Source: Hemileia vastatrix (lineage: Eukaryota > Basidiomycota > Pucciniomycetes > Pucciniales > Zaghouaniaceae). From it: a stretch of DNA of 64,000 nucleotides. The notes under the pieces are model-generated. The model had not been told where the DNA came from, searched no databases, and saw only the letters and a list, made by a program, of their open reading frames with translations. Below, in pieces: positions 32,624 to 44,362 of this stretch (positions are counted from its first letter, which is position 1; every line of letters begins with the position of its first letter). The DNA lies in contig JASXTE010000001.1 of the NCBI GenBank assembly GCA_030280995.1, forward strand, positions 3,552,501 to 3,616,500, read 5' to 3'. Both the position numbers and the translations under genes were made by a program.

Positions 32624-33834
32624 TTATATATCTAGATTTTTTAGATTTGTCTTAAAATTAGATAAATAATACTTTGCTGATTCTATTTCTTCCTCTATTA
32701 AGTCATCTCTTTTCAAAAAAACTCTCAAAGCACTAATCAAATATTCTAACCTAAATTTTTCTGTTTTAATTTCTAAGTATTCTGAAATATCAATATCAAA
32801 AACATTAAGCTTTTCTATAGCATGAAAAAGTCTAGTGCTGATTTGAATAGAAGAACCTATCCTAGTGAAGCCAGGAATTTCATGACATCTTGAGGTAAAA
32901 TGCCTTAGTTGATTGGCAGGCCATAATGTCACTGTTATTCCATTAGTTGCTTCAAAGTTGATTTTACTTCGAATTTCGGGAAACATAAGTTCTCCACCTA
33001 TTTGTTGTGGTTGGGTCTTATCATACTTCATATGAATGGTGTTTTTTTCTGTATCTTTAGGAAAAAATATTCCTAAAGTATACTCACTTGCATCCTTATC
33101 GAGATGAACCTCATTAGAGAACCCATTACCATTCCCTCCAGATGTCCAAGTTAAATTACTAGCAAACGGTACACCGTCTTCTTCACTAGAAACTTTTGAA
33201 AATCCAGGAATACCAAGTTTTGCGCAAAGATTAGTTGCCTCATTGTACTTTACATATGATATTTTTTTAAAAAAATATTCAAAGTACATTGCAATCCTCT
33301 TCATTCGTTTTTTATATTCATCCGTTTTTACAATATCATCAGTGTATTCATCTGCAAGGAAAAGCATTCAAAAATTCAGTATTTAAATTAAAAAAAGTGA
33401 TACTTACGAATATGTAAAGATTTCTTTCTATCTAAAATAAAGCCACCACCAAACATTTTTCCAAAACCACCAGCTCTTTGATGATAACCATTATTTTTAA
33501 TTTCATGTTCGCAGTAAGAAAGATCCTTAATGAATCGCACCGTAGCTTCTAACATATCTAGTTCTTTGAGCTCATGAATTTCAAAAGTCTGCACAAGAAC
33601 ATTAGGTATTAAGACACCTTTTGGTTTATAAATACTACATCCAGGAAAAAAATTGTAATAATTATTGCAATCTGTCATATTATTTGCATAAGATCGTGCA
33701 TAGAAATGTGGCTTCTTCCCGTTTGTATCCATTCCAAGAGCGTTTACAAGTTTCATTCCAGTAGCAATGTCTTTCGCCCACCTATTGTTAGAGTTCTTCC
33801 CTGGCCGTTTTTTTTTTTTCAAATCGTTACTCAT
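32624..33834 (-). CDS. Tet-like 2OG-Fe(II) dioxygenase carried by the transposon
   Basis: Two exons (33408-33834 and 32624-33351) around a 56-bp intron with GTAAGT donor join to 384 aa. ATG 33834 is the first in frame; an acceptor-like CTCTTAG just upstream suggests a possible further exon. The protein has the signature of the fungal Tet-like oxygenase family: FASNLTWTSGG, then NEVHLDKDASEYTLGIFF with the iron-binding His-x-Asp (about residues 224-226), IGGELMFPE, a distal His in NQLRHFTSR (about 291) and RIGSSIQIS (about 304), whose Arg would bind 2-oxoglutarate. All expected cofactor ligands appear present. TET/JBP enzymes oxidise methylated pyrimidines in DNA; related fungal genes are known to travel with KDZ transposons. 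Here it sits in a CACTA element, opposite in direction to its neighbour. Activity on 5-methylcytosine is inferred from the family. Confidence 0.87.
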
Positions 33835-34084
33835 TGATGGTTCAATCCTAAGAGAATTCAATTTTGATTTAAAATAGAAAAAAATCAAAAATTAGAAAAT
33901 AGTAACATAATTTCAATTATCAGTCAATGATACCTTTAACTTTATCATATCTTCAATATTAGAAATACAAAAGTTAGCATATCTACATATTAGTAAATTT
34001 ATATACTTTTTCTTTATTTCAAATATTAAGAAAGCGTTTCAAAGGTATACTTTATTAAATTATACATATAAAGAGTATAGCTTT
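33835..34084. promoter_or_regulatory. Immediate upstream region of the Tet-like gene
   Basis: AT-rich sequence between the Tet-like start codon and the first conserved stem-loop. Its position suggests a promoter or 5' untranslated region; no specific site is recognised. Confidence 0.35.
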
Positions 34085-34427
34085 ATCCTGTATGCATTCA
34101 GCAAGTACGAGATTTGGCTCTACACTTAATATTAATAATATAATGAAAGTATAACTCCAATACACTAGTAATATTAAAAAATTTACGGAATTATGATATC
34201 CACATATATAAAATGAAAAATCTTGCTCTGATCAATATATTGACTTAGAAAGTTATACTTCAATAAATTATTAATTTTTAAATTGTAGCATTGTCCTGTA
34301 TGCTTTCAGCAAGTACGAGACTTTGAAACAACTTAAAAATCAATAAATTAAAGGTAAAGTACAAACAATCTAATTATTATTATGAAAAGCAAAACATTAT
34401 CCTGTATGCTTTCAGCAAGTACGAGAT
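34085..34427. other. Three copies of a conserved stem-loop with compensatory base pairs
   Basis: A 29-bp core recurs at 34085-34113, 34293-34321 and 34399-34427. The shared part reads TCCTGTATGC, a five-base loop (TTTCA, or ATTCA in copy 1) and GCAAGTACGAGA. It can fold with GTA pairing TAC and TGC pairing GCA around the loop, with an AG bulge. Outside a CT/GA internal loop the closing pairs covary: ATC with GAT in copies 1 and 3, GTC with GAC in copy 2. Flanking stems differ in sequence but still pair, best in copy 3 (AAAAGCAAAACAT with ATGTTTTACTTTT). This suggests selection on a structure, in RNA or single-stranded DNA. It lies 250-600 bp upstream of the Tet-like gene. Confidence 0.7.
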
Positions 34428-35580
34428 GATGTTTTACTTTTCATATTAATAATATAATGGTTGAGAAAGTATTAAAGAAATATAGAAAAATGATAAGCAA
34501 AACATGAACTTACATGTGTATAAAATCTTCTTCCATTTGTAGCTGATTGATCAAAATTAATTATAAAGTTTATTTTATAATCACTGTTTTAAAAAATAAA
34601 TGGTTAGATAAATAAATTGAACATTTTTGATAAGGAATAAAGAAAAGTAAATTGACAAACAAATAAAAAAACTTTAAGTTAACTGAAAAAGAATTTTTTT
34701 ATAATGAATCGAAAGGGTACAGTAAAAGATACCATAAAAATAAATTCAGAATTAGAATCATTAGATTAACTTGTCAAAAGTGTAAAAAAGTGTAACAAAC
34801 CAAAATGATATGAAATGCAATAGCAAGAAAAATTTGCTTACCGGTAATCAGATAAGGTCAAGAAAATAGTACCAATAATTCAAAATGATAAAGCAAAAAT
34901 ATGATTGATAATTTTTGAAAAAGGTAAGTGAGAAAGAGAAAGGAAAAATAAATTGGGTGGCAAACAGATGTATATATCATGAATTTTCACTGATCACATT
35001 TTCAAAAAAATGCAGCTCTCCAAGTCATATGATAAACTTCATCTAAATTCCAAGAATGATGTTGCCAAGGCACTTTACACAGCATGATCATTTTTTCCTA
35101 TGCATATACTAATTCCAGCTAGAATTTACTTGGCTGCATGTTGTACAGATGCACATTTGTGGAACACTGAATTTCACATCTAAAAAAAATTGACGCCACA
35201 TAATTCTAGCTACCATGTTTCACGTAGCTAAAAAACATACACTCATCACATTTAAATTTACATTGCGCCAAAATTAATTCATTTTTGAATTTTTTTAAAG
35301 GAAACTATAATGTGCACCACCTATTTCTAAAATATGAACCTCCGCACCATATTAAATTGGGAGACTTTTAATTATGCAATTTTTTTGCCGTAACCTTTTT
35401 CCTGATCTTACTTGGTTCAAAATATTGAAACATGGCCAATGTTGATGAAAGAAACATTTGATTTTGTTTCTATGTGTAACAATGGAAGGCTGTTTCTTAC
35501 TGGCGAAAGAGTGTTGTATATTTTATTTGAACAAATTTTTATTTTTTTATGTATTTTATTTAAAAAATTTACTTTTTATT
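34428..35580. other. AT-rich spacer between stem-loops and hairpin array
   Basis: No gene is recognised. Composition changes near 35,000-35,300, where it becomes less AT-extreme. Confidence 0.4.
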
Positions 35581-36303
35581 GCAGCCAGATTTATACTGGC
35601 TGCTTTTTAGAAACCTTAATTTATGACCCAAGCCTTTGAAATTGGCTTGGGTCCCTTACATTGCAATTTAGTACTTCCAGCCAGGTTTCCCCTGGCTGGA
35701 AGTGTCTCTTTCAAGCAATCGAAGTCGCTAAAAGCGACTTCGATTGCTTGCTGTAATGTTTGCCACCCTCCCAGCTAATTTACTAGGCTGGGAGGTGGCC
35801 AAAGCAGTGTGCAACGCGCGTTGCTGCTGCAAGTAACGCGCGTTGCACAATCGCTACCATATTTCATGCAGCTGATATCAAGTCAGCTGCATGAGATATG
35901 CGCAGCATGTGCAATGCGCGCTGCATGCAGCAGAAACGCGCGTTGCATGCAATGCGCATTACTTGCAGCAGCAATGCGTGTTGCATGTGCTGCATGCAGT
36001 GCATTGCACAGCCAGTTTTTTTCTGGCTGTGCAATGCACACAGAGAAACCAAAGTCCCTGCAAGGGACTTTGGTCTCTAAAATGGAAGCGACTTTCCCTA
36101 CCAGGTGCAATCTGGTGGGAAAGTGAGAGAAACGTTAGACCGAAGTTGTTTGAAAGCAACTTCGGTCTTAAAAACATTAAAAATCATAAAAAAAAAAATG
36201 AGAAATGTAGAAAAAAAAAAAAATTAAAAATTAAAATGTGAGTAAAAGAAAAAAAATAAGTTCTAGTGATACCAAAAATCCAAGCCAATTTCATTTGGCT
36301 TGG
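35581..36303. repeat. Tandem array of about thirteen different hairpins
   Basis: A GC-rich island in AT-rich DNA consists of back-to-back inverted repeats of unrelated sequence. Examples with their stem lengths: 35581-35603 (8 bp), 35625-35653 (10), 35673-35703 (13), 35712-35750 (18 bp, loop AAA, perfect), 35762-35799 (12, one bulge), 35809-35848 (14), 35865-35893 (11), a complex CG-rich set at about 35900-35998, 35999-36039 (17, perfect), 36042-36078 (16, two-base bulge), 36091-36124 (13, one bulge), 36137-36168 (12) and 36280-36303 (9). The outer stems (CCAAGCC...GGCTTGG at 35625 and 36280) are related, so the array is bracketed by similar hairpins. No coding meaning is likely. Confidence 0.9.
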
Positions 36304-38457
36304 TTATTTAATAATTAATTTTTAATACATTAAATTTAAAATTCAAACACCATAAAATATATGAATTTTTTTTATATGAATATTATAAATTTAATCTACC
36401 TCTTTCTCATAATTATATTTATAATTTTGTTTTTTTAATTTTTGACATTTAAGTTTATTTTTTGGAAATACAAAATTAAATTTTCAGCTAAATTTTTTAG
36501 TAAGGTAAAATAAATTATAAATTTGACATTTTGTAATTGAATAATGAAAAAAATTTTAAATTTATTTAAAAAATATTTTTGTTAGAAGAATACAAATATT
36601 TTAAGGGTAGAAATATGGTGCAAATTGTAAGTAAAAAAAATTATATTTTTTTTTGTGAGGGGTTATTTCTATTTTTAAAAATATTTTTCAAAAACATTCA
36701 TTAAATACTGAATTAAATTACTTTGAAACTCAAATTTTTTGTAAAATAATTAAAAATGAAATAATAATATTGTTGTATTTGATATAAAATTTGAATTGGT
36801 AATATTAATGTCTCTTTAAGTAAATTTGAAAATCATTTAAAAAGACCATGTTGATAAGTACTTCATTTTTGATATACAATGGTTATATATATATCTTATA
36901 TATATTTCTTGAGTGTTATTTTTATATACATTCAATAAAATTTGTAATATAAAATGCCATTTAATAATTAATTAATGTTCAACTTAGTTATAACAACTTC
37001 ATATTTAATACCAGCCACTAGTATTTACTTTTTAATTTAAAACTCCAATATAATATGAGAGTATCCTTATTTTGTCTGTATGTAATGAACAACAATAACA
37101 GACCATAAATGAGTGGGTAGTTAATTACAATAAGTAGTTGAAGAATAACCTATAAGAAATGATAAGTTTATCAAAAAGAGTACATTAAAAAAATATACTT
37201 TTGAATTTTTTTTGATATAATTTGGGTAGTTAAATGAAAATTTAAATTATCAGACATCAAAATGGATAAAATCTAAAAGTAGTGTTTATATAATAAGCCT
37301 CATAAAAAAAAAGGATAAAAAATCTACTATGTAACTAAATTATTAAATATTAAGGTATTATTAAAATTATTGAAAAACTTATTTTACAGTTATAATGAAA
37401 TCTAAATGTGAAAATAATGGTGGGATAATAGTAAGACTATGTGGAAACACTTTAATTTATACATACTTTCAACTATGTTCAGATAAAAAAATTGTTAAAA
37501 TTGTATAATAACATCTATTTAATAGTGATGCAATTTTATTTAGATCAAGAATAAATTTTTCTGAGGAAAAACTAATTAAATTGAGATATGGCCATCTCCT
37601 TTCAAGAGATAGAATAATAATAAAAATTTAAAAAATTATAATAAGTATTCTTAATCACCATTTTTGAAAAGTCTCTAGTAAAATTCATTATAATATATCA
37701 TTCATTGATTACATTATATGGAGTTTCATCTTGAAGTAGTGATGTGCAGCTTTGAACTTATGTTATGAAAAACAAAAAAGTTAAAAAATATATAGTTATA
37801 CTAATGAAAAAGCCAAAAATAAAAATACTATTATAAATTAAAAAAATAAAATTACATAAATTTTATTCTGCTCTAATGATGGAAGGGTACTATGTATGAA
37901 TTTCCACATGTTAAATCCAAACCTGCTTTAAGGCTAGTTTACAGGTAGAGCTATTAAGTTTCCTTAAATTCTAAAAATAACTTATGCATTTTACTAATTA
38001 TTTTTTTCTTGTTTCTTTCCAAAGTTGTTAGAGTTGCTTAATTAATACTGTTATCTTGATTGTAAGATATATAATTTTTTTTGAATACATGATTTATTGT
38101 TTCAAAAATTATATTATAAATTTAAATCATTTATTTCATTTTCTAAAGCTTCATTGTCAAAGACACAACTCCATTTTCTATTACTTAACAAATATATAAA
38201 ATGTGATAGTAAAATTTAAGGAATTTTCTTTTTTAGAGGGTCAAACTATATTGTGAAGATTTTTATCTAGAAATTCTTGTACTCTAAAACCAAATAATTT
38301 TCTCCCTTAAGTAAGCCATTTCAAAAATATGAGAATATAAACAAGAATATTAACTTATCTTATTTTTATTTTCTTTACTGAAAGTTTTAGTTCAATCCCT
38401 TTTTTTATATGACATTAGTATAAAAACATGGTTAAATGCTACTATATAATTAATTTT

Positions 38458-38500
<43 letters not shown>

Positions 38501-40208
38501 TTAGAACGTCATCCTTTTTTATTTACTTGAATAAATGGCTCAATTATAATACCCAACACTTATTAATGTTTCCCAAACTCAATAACAAATTTCTCATATG
38601 AAATATTAGCTTCTAATATAAGAAGTTTATCTATAGATGATATTCAACATGTGATTTTACTTTTTAGATTCAGCTAAAATTAAACAAAAGGAGAAATCAT
38701 GCATATGTGTATAAATGGTAACCATATGTTACTTAGAGGATTGTGAAATTCACTCATCAGAATGGTTTAAGTATTAAAATAAATTGAGGTCATTATTTTC
38801 TAGTATTTGAAACTAATTAGGAAATTATTCTAAAAATATATTTTAATGTGTATCATGTTTAAAAAGTTGGAAATATGATTTTTGAAAATTGTGAGTTTCT
38901 TATGAGATACCAAGCTTTAGTTTACATTGTTTCAAGTAGAATAGAATTTTAGTATTAGAAATTGAAAGCAATGTACCATTATCAGATTTTAACTGTGTTC
39001 TACTTATAGAATGATTACATAACATTAAACATTATTTAAATCAAAAAGGTTTAAAAGATATTTAGAGTTTTACCAAATTTCACCATTTATTAATCTTTGA
39101 TTTGAAAACAAACTATGATGTACACTCACTAGAAATAAGCAATCCCAATTTTAACATAATTTATCAATCCAAAAATAATGAGTCAATTAACATGAAAATA
39201 TATATTATTTCAAAACCAATTCTCTAGATTTAAAATATGATGCTTTAATGAAAAATTATTACAAAACTTTAATGCAATGAAGTCTCTTAAAAAATTCAAA
39301 AATAGAATATCAAAACAAGTAATTTCTGCAAAAAAAACTACTAACTATTGTAGATAAAGCATAAAAATAAGTCATATTTTTTAAAAAAATGATCTAACAA
39401 TATTTATTTTTGTTAAAAAAATCAAAACATTGTTAAGTTTGCTTGTTATAATAATGTTAAAATCCACTAAACATTATCTAAAGGTGGTAAAATATGTTAA
39501 AAATAAGTTGAATTTTATGAGATAAAAATCAACAATTTTGTATCATTTCCTGTTGTGCTATGACTTTATTCCACCCTTTTTATCTGATTCTTCCAGTATT
39601 ACTTTGCTATGATCACTAGTTTTCAAGTTAAAATTTACAAATGTTCATTATACTTGATAATATGAAAAATAACTCAAACTTTTATAACTACAAAATAAGA
39701 TTTTGTAACTCCTTCTTTCAATCAATATTTGAAGAAATTTTAGTTTATTTGAGTAATGATTTTAAGAATAACAAAAAAATTGAAATTCACAAGGAATTAT
39801 TTCCAGAGACTATAATTATTTACTTGTGTAATGCATGAGCTACTTATCAATGATGTAAAACATCAGAAAAGTAAGTTATAGTTATAAATCTACAGATTAT
39901 ACTGTTTCTGGTATATATATCTTCAATAAATCTTTTAAACTTATCTTAGCCTACATACCACACAATAGAAAATCATTATATTAAAAAAGGAAAAAATTCT
40001 ATGATAATATCATAAAGAATGATAACCATGGATTAATATTCCATAAAAATGGTTAATAATATTTTAAGAGAACCTAAATCAGTATTCTTTCATCAAAATA
40101 TATCCTTTTTGTCTTTGTAATTTATTCCAAACAAATTTTTTGAAAGTTGAATCTATATATCTAATGCCAAAACCACTATTAAGTTCCCTCTTAGACTTTT
40201 TAAGAAAT

Positions 40209-40239
<31 letters not shown>

Positions 40240-42143
40240 TATTTATCAAAAATTGAAATAAAGAATAAAAACATAATTTTATTTACCTTTAATTATTTAA
40301 ATATAGAGTATTTTCAGAATGCATTGTGGTTACTTGTGAAGGTTAGAAGATTTGAAGTTGGATTTATGAGTTTTTAGAAGGGCAAATATTGTAAAATTCT
40401 TTCATAAATATTTATTTCATAGTTTCAAATGTTGAAATCTACAAACTAATGGGATTTAAAATTATATTGAGATTTAAAATCTGTTTTCTACTCAAGTAAA
40501 ATAAAATAAAATGATGATATCAAAATTGAAATTAAGTTTAAACTTTTGATATGCTCTATCTTCAATTTTATTGATAGTGCATCAAAAATTTAATAATATT
40601 TTTTTCCTTCATCACTTTTTACATAAAAGATAGTTTTATCATTTTATGAATTAAAGATTGCTTATATAAATTTAACATCTATGTCAACTGTTTATGACTA
40701 TTAATCTATATAATAAATTTTTTAGAAGAAAAAATAACATCAGTATATACTGACTTTGAAATTATTCAATTTAAAATAGTTTACAGGTAGATAATGAAGG
40801 GTGATTTCATTTTTGAATATGAACTATAGAAGTCTTATTTTATCAATTTTAATTCTTTTTGAGCTCAAATGTATCCACCGCAACTTAAGTAAGAATAAAA
40901 ATTATTTTTATTGAAATTTACATGAGAAAGTATGCCTATTATTCAAAATCAAACTTGCTCTAATGGTGTTTTTCAATCATTATTTCCATTCATAACAATA
41001 AAAAACATTTCAATTTGCTGATGTTTTAGTTTTTGATATCCCCAAGTTTATATCTCAGGTGTACTATTCACAAAATTATTAAAAATATAATTTTCGAAAT
41101 ACATGATAAACTTGAAAGTGAGGGGGCATTAAATTTTTAAAAATGAATTCTAAATTCAGGATGGATAGTATTTTTTCTATTTTCACAAATGAACAATTTT
41201 TCGTTTCAATTAATCCAGAAAGAAAATTTTGTTGTAAGCATATTATATTATATTTATTATGATTTTAAATACTATATTTTCAAGATTTGTGTTTAATATT
41301 TCCTGTGAAAGTTAATGTTAATGTGAATTTAAAGTAAGCTTGAAGAAATTTAATCAATAGGCATATTGGATATTTAAAATAATATTTTGCTCCAATCTTG
41401 AATCATCCTGGGCTAAAAAATATCCCAAATAAGGTTTTTGTGGGTCAATTTGGATTTAAGTAGGATTAAGTGAGGTTTAATAAAGGACAGATAAAAGGCT
41501 AAATTCATTACTAGTGACTTTTTTCTCAAAATAGTTATAAAATATTTATCATTCTGGACTCAAGCTTCAATAAAGTTGAATTGAAACAGAGATAATTTCT
41601 AGCAGCACAACACCATATTTACAAAGGTGTAAAATACCTCAAATATTACTCATAATATAGGAAGGCAAGGAATCTACAAAATTCACATTTCAAACGAGGA
41701 TTTATATTTTGAATTTGAAATTGAGAAATGGAATATTATTTTCCAATTTAAATATCTATTAGTCATTTTAACAAAAGTTTTCAGTAATCAGATTGAATTT
41801 TGATGGTATTTTGTTGTAGATTAATCATTTTGATGAGACATTTACTCAAAATTACTGGTTTCGTTTCTAATATTCCATGTGAAATTCATTATGAATCTTT
41901 TTGAAAGTGAATAGTTGACATATTGGATATGCAAAAGCTTATGTTAGATCAAAGTGAGATCAAAGGGAGCTTAACTGATGATCAAATTAGGATTTTACAA
42001 GATCAAACGGTGATCAATGTAGGTTCATCTTGAGCTCAATCTGTGACAAATCTCTGACTAAATGTAAGGCCAAACAATTTCCTACATGGTGATGATGTGT
42101 GCATAATTCAAGCATAGATTTGTGGCTCAACGGGGCTCAAGCA
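36304..42143. other. AT-rich, gene-free right part of the giant element
   Basis: Nearly 6 kb of about 80% AT with no frame above 65 codons and no recognisable domain. It contains TA microsatellites (38460-38493 and 40209-40240). Near the right end the words GATCAAA and TGAGATC recur (41950-42020), probably subterminal repeats. A diverged related stretch is seen around 41400-41500. Confidence 0.6.
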
Positions 42144-42184
42144 AGGGGTATTGCTAGCAATACCCCCCCATTTTTTCTGTGGTG
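42144..42184 (-). repeat. Right terminal inverted repeat of the giant element
   Basis: Read on the minus strand it starts CACCACAGAAAAAAT, followed by seven G and the same 22-bp palindrome. Next to both ends, a subterminal word CACAGATTGAGC recurs (left 15433-15444; right on the minus strand near 42035-42046), as expected for CACTA subterminal transposase-binding repeats. Confidence 0.92.
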
Positions 42185-42187
42185 ATT

Positions 42188-42770
42188 ATTGTGTTGAATT
42201 GTAGTACTTTATTTTATGACTTTATATCTGGTGTGTAATTTAATGTAGAGAAATATTATAAAAGATTTTCTCATGATTGAATCTATAGGAAAAGAAAATG
42301 AAGTTCATTTTAATATAAATTGTCATCAGTACACTCATGCATACTATCTTGTTGATGGGATTTATCCAACTTGGCCTGTGTTTGTTAAGTTACTTCAACA
42401 TCCTCAAGATGATGCTGATAGGCATTATCAGACCCTCCAGACTTCTTTCAGAAAAGATATTGAATGTGCTTTTGGTGCTCTCAAAGCACGGTGGGGTATG
42501 ATCGCTTATCCATGCTGCTTGTGGCACATAGCAAAAATTTGTGATGTTATGACCTGTGCCATCATTCTTCACAACATGATTGTACAGGAGAATAATAATG
42601 ACAACTGGTTTCAACTAAGCAATGAAGACAGCACTGAAAATTTGGCTCATATTGTTCCAGAAAATCATGATCCAGAGATCTTTTTCACACAATCAAGATA
42701 TCAAGCAATAAGTTGTACATTATGGGATACTGCACTTCATCTCCAACTCATGGAGGATTCAAAAATTTAA
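42188..42770 (+). pseudogene. Harbinger transposase, C-terminal half
   Basis: After the right end of the giant element and the ATT duplication, the sequence reads IIVLNCSTLFYDFISG, the expected continuation of GALND. A clean frame of 165 aa from 42273 contains HAYYLVDGIYPTWPVFVK, FRKDIECAFGALKARWGMIA (the third catalytic acidic residue region) and VMTCAIILHNMIVQEN, hallmarks of plant-type Harbinger transposases. Together with 14499-15214 it makes one full-length transposase gene. The outer ends of this Harbinger element could not be found. Confidence 0.85.
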
Positions 42771-42905
42771 AACTGGTTGAAATCAGGCTTGAAATCCTAA
42801 GACAAATTTGAAAGAAAAATTTAATATTATTTTTTATTTTCTTTTCAGTTTCTAAAATTATTACTTTTACTTTTCTTACTTATCTTATTTTTTTACATCC
42901 TAGGG

Positions 42906-43186
42906 TGGAAAACTGCTAGCACTAACACTAGCCTAAGATGGGACTGGTTATGTTGATACAGCAGTGAGAATAACTAAGACTGACTATGTTGGGGCTACAA
43001 ACATTGAGGGTTACAACCATGAGGGACTAAGAAGTAACTGGATTATTCTATAAGTTGTACAATGAGGAGCACCCCACAGTGCTTTCCCCATTAAATCCCC
43101 TTATGAAATTTCAATTTCTTCTGCCTATTACAATGCATAGTGCCAAAATCACTCCTCCTCCTCACCTCTCAACCCAAATGTTAAAA
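42906..43186 (-). repeat. 3' LTR of the outer Gypsy element
   Basis: Matches 57128-57414 along its length. On the minus strand it is preceded by a purine-rich tract (reverse complement of 43190-43215: GGGGGAAGGAGGGGC), the expected polypurine tract. Its TAGGG flank does not clearly match the GTGGG flank of the other LTR, so the target duplication is not confirmed. Confidence 0.75.
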
Positions 43187-43289
43187 TTACCTTCTTTTTG
43201 CCCCTCCTTCCCCCTGCGCTCCTTCTCAAAGTCCCTAACCTTTCCATTAGCTTTATCTAAGTTCTCTACTGGCTACCAAGACCTATCTC

Positions 43290-44357
43290 CTTCTCCGTAA
43301 CCTTTCCAGTGCACAAGACACTGAACCTTTGGCTAGTGCATGTTCTTAGCAATAACCTTTTCTACTTCAAACTCCTCTTCATTTCCATCATTGACTGGTG
43401 CCACTGGTTCTTCTGGGTGCCCTGGTATTGTGTCTTCTTGATGCTTTGTGAGAAAGGAGATATTGAACACTGGGGGCACTTGTTTCATTGAAATTGGTAG
43501 TTCCAACTCATATTCTGAGTCAGATGTCTCACACTTGATCTTTAACAGGCCCATTTTCTTGTGATCTAGCCTGGTGCTTGGGCATAATGTAGAAAGGAAC
43601 TGTGAGCTTAGACAAAACTTGTCACCTGCCTGTAGCACCAAATGTTAAGCCTTCCTTGATCATGATGGTACTTCATTGACTGCTGGGATAGCTTGAGTGC
43701 TGCTTTTAATTCCTGCCATATACTCAGTATTTTCTTAATCTGTTCTTCAGCTACTGGAACTTGAAAAATTTATGGGGTTCCAATTGAGAATGTTTGGTGG
43801 TATCCATAGTTGGAATAGAAAGGTGGCATTCTGTTTCTGCATGTGTCCATTTGTTGTATGAGAATTCAGCCAATGGTAGAAGCTGCACCCAATCATCTTG
43901 CTGATAGTTAATGAAATGGTGCAGGTATTTTTCAATTGAATTTTTCACTATCTACAATTTCCCATCAGTCTGCAGATTCTACACTGTTGACAAAATGGGC
44001 TTAATTTTTAGTTGCTCATACATTTCCTTCAACAACTTAGAGTTGAAAGTACTTACCCTGTCTGATACTATACTGTCAGGTAATCCATGTAGCTTCCATA
44101 AATACACCACCATTAAGTCTGCAATAACCTCTGATGTAACCTTTGTAGTATTGGGGTAAAAGTGCTCCATATTAGTGCATAATTCAATGACTTTTAGAAT
44201 AGCATTCTTTCCTTGTGACTTGAGAAGCTCCACTATCAGGTCATAAGAGAGTTCCTTCCATTTCTGCTTGGGTATGCATAATGGGGTTAGAGGTGTGGCT
44301 TTTGGCTGACCTTTTTCCTCTGGAAAGAGTCACATGCCACTACATAGCTCTGGATAT
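43290..44357 (-). pseudogene. Integrase C-terminal part and chromodomain-like end of the outer Gypsy
   Basis: Minus-strand pieces: VTSEVIADLMVVYLWKLHGL with PDSIVSDRVSTF (second catalytic Asp region, 43979-44233), then YQQDDWVQLLPLAEFSYNKW (third acidic residue region, 43751-43948), LQAGDKFCLSSQFLSTLCPS (integrase C-terminal GPY-like region) and VPPVFNISFLTKHQED (43333-43641). The first part of this integrase is at 51997-52069 on the other side of the inner Gypsy insertion. Confidence 0.8.
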
Positions 44358-44362
44358 ATGCC

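Larger units (their letters stand above)
15218..42184. mobile_element. Giant 26,967-bp CACTA-like (CMC) transposon with Tet-like and SNF2 cargo
   Basis: Both ends begin CACCACAGAAAA when read inward, followed by a short T/A stretch, seven G and a palindrome. The 41-bp terminal repeats differ at two positions. ATT occurs directly before (15215-15217) and after (42185-42187). Removing the element plus one ATT joins CTCAATGAT-ATT-ATTGTG so that the Harbinger transposase reads LNDIIVLN without a shift, which fixes the limits to the base. A Tnp2 transposase and a 3-bp duplication place it with CACTA/EnSpm elements. It holds six intact gene models, a palindrome satellite, structured repeats and a long gene-free AT-rich part. 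Intact genes and nearly identical ends suggest recent activity. Confidence 0.92.

Noticed and set aside
34085..34427. Hammerhead ribozyme in the three stem-loops
   Set aside because: The required CUGANGA and GAAA core elements are absent on both strands.
35809..36241. Several overlapping open frames rich in Cys, Ala, His and Met on both strands
   Set aside because: They are translations of the hairpin array; the inverted repeats create mirrored frames on both strands and no domain is present.
15218..42184. Classification as a KDZ transposon because of the Tet-like gene
   Set aside because: The transposase shows Tnp2 motifs and the element has CAC ends with a 3-bp duplication, which fits CACTA/CMC; KDZ features were not seen.
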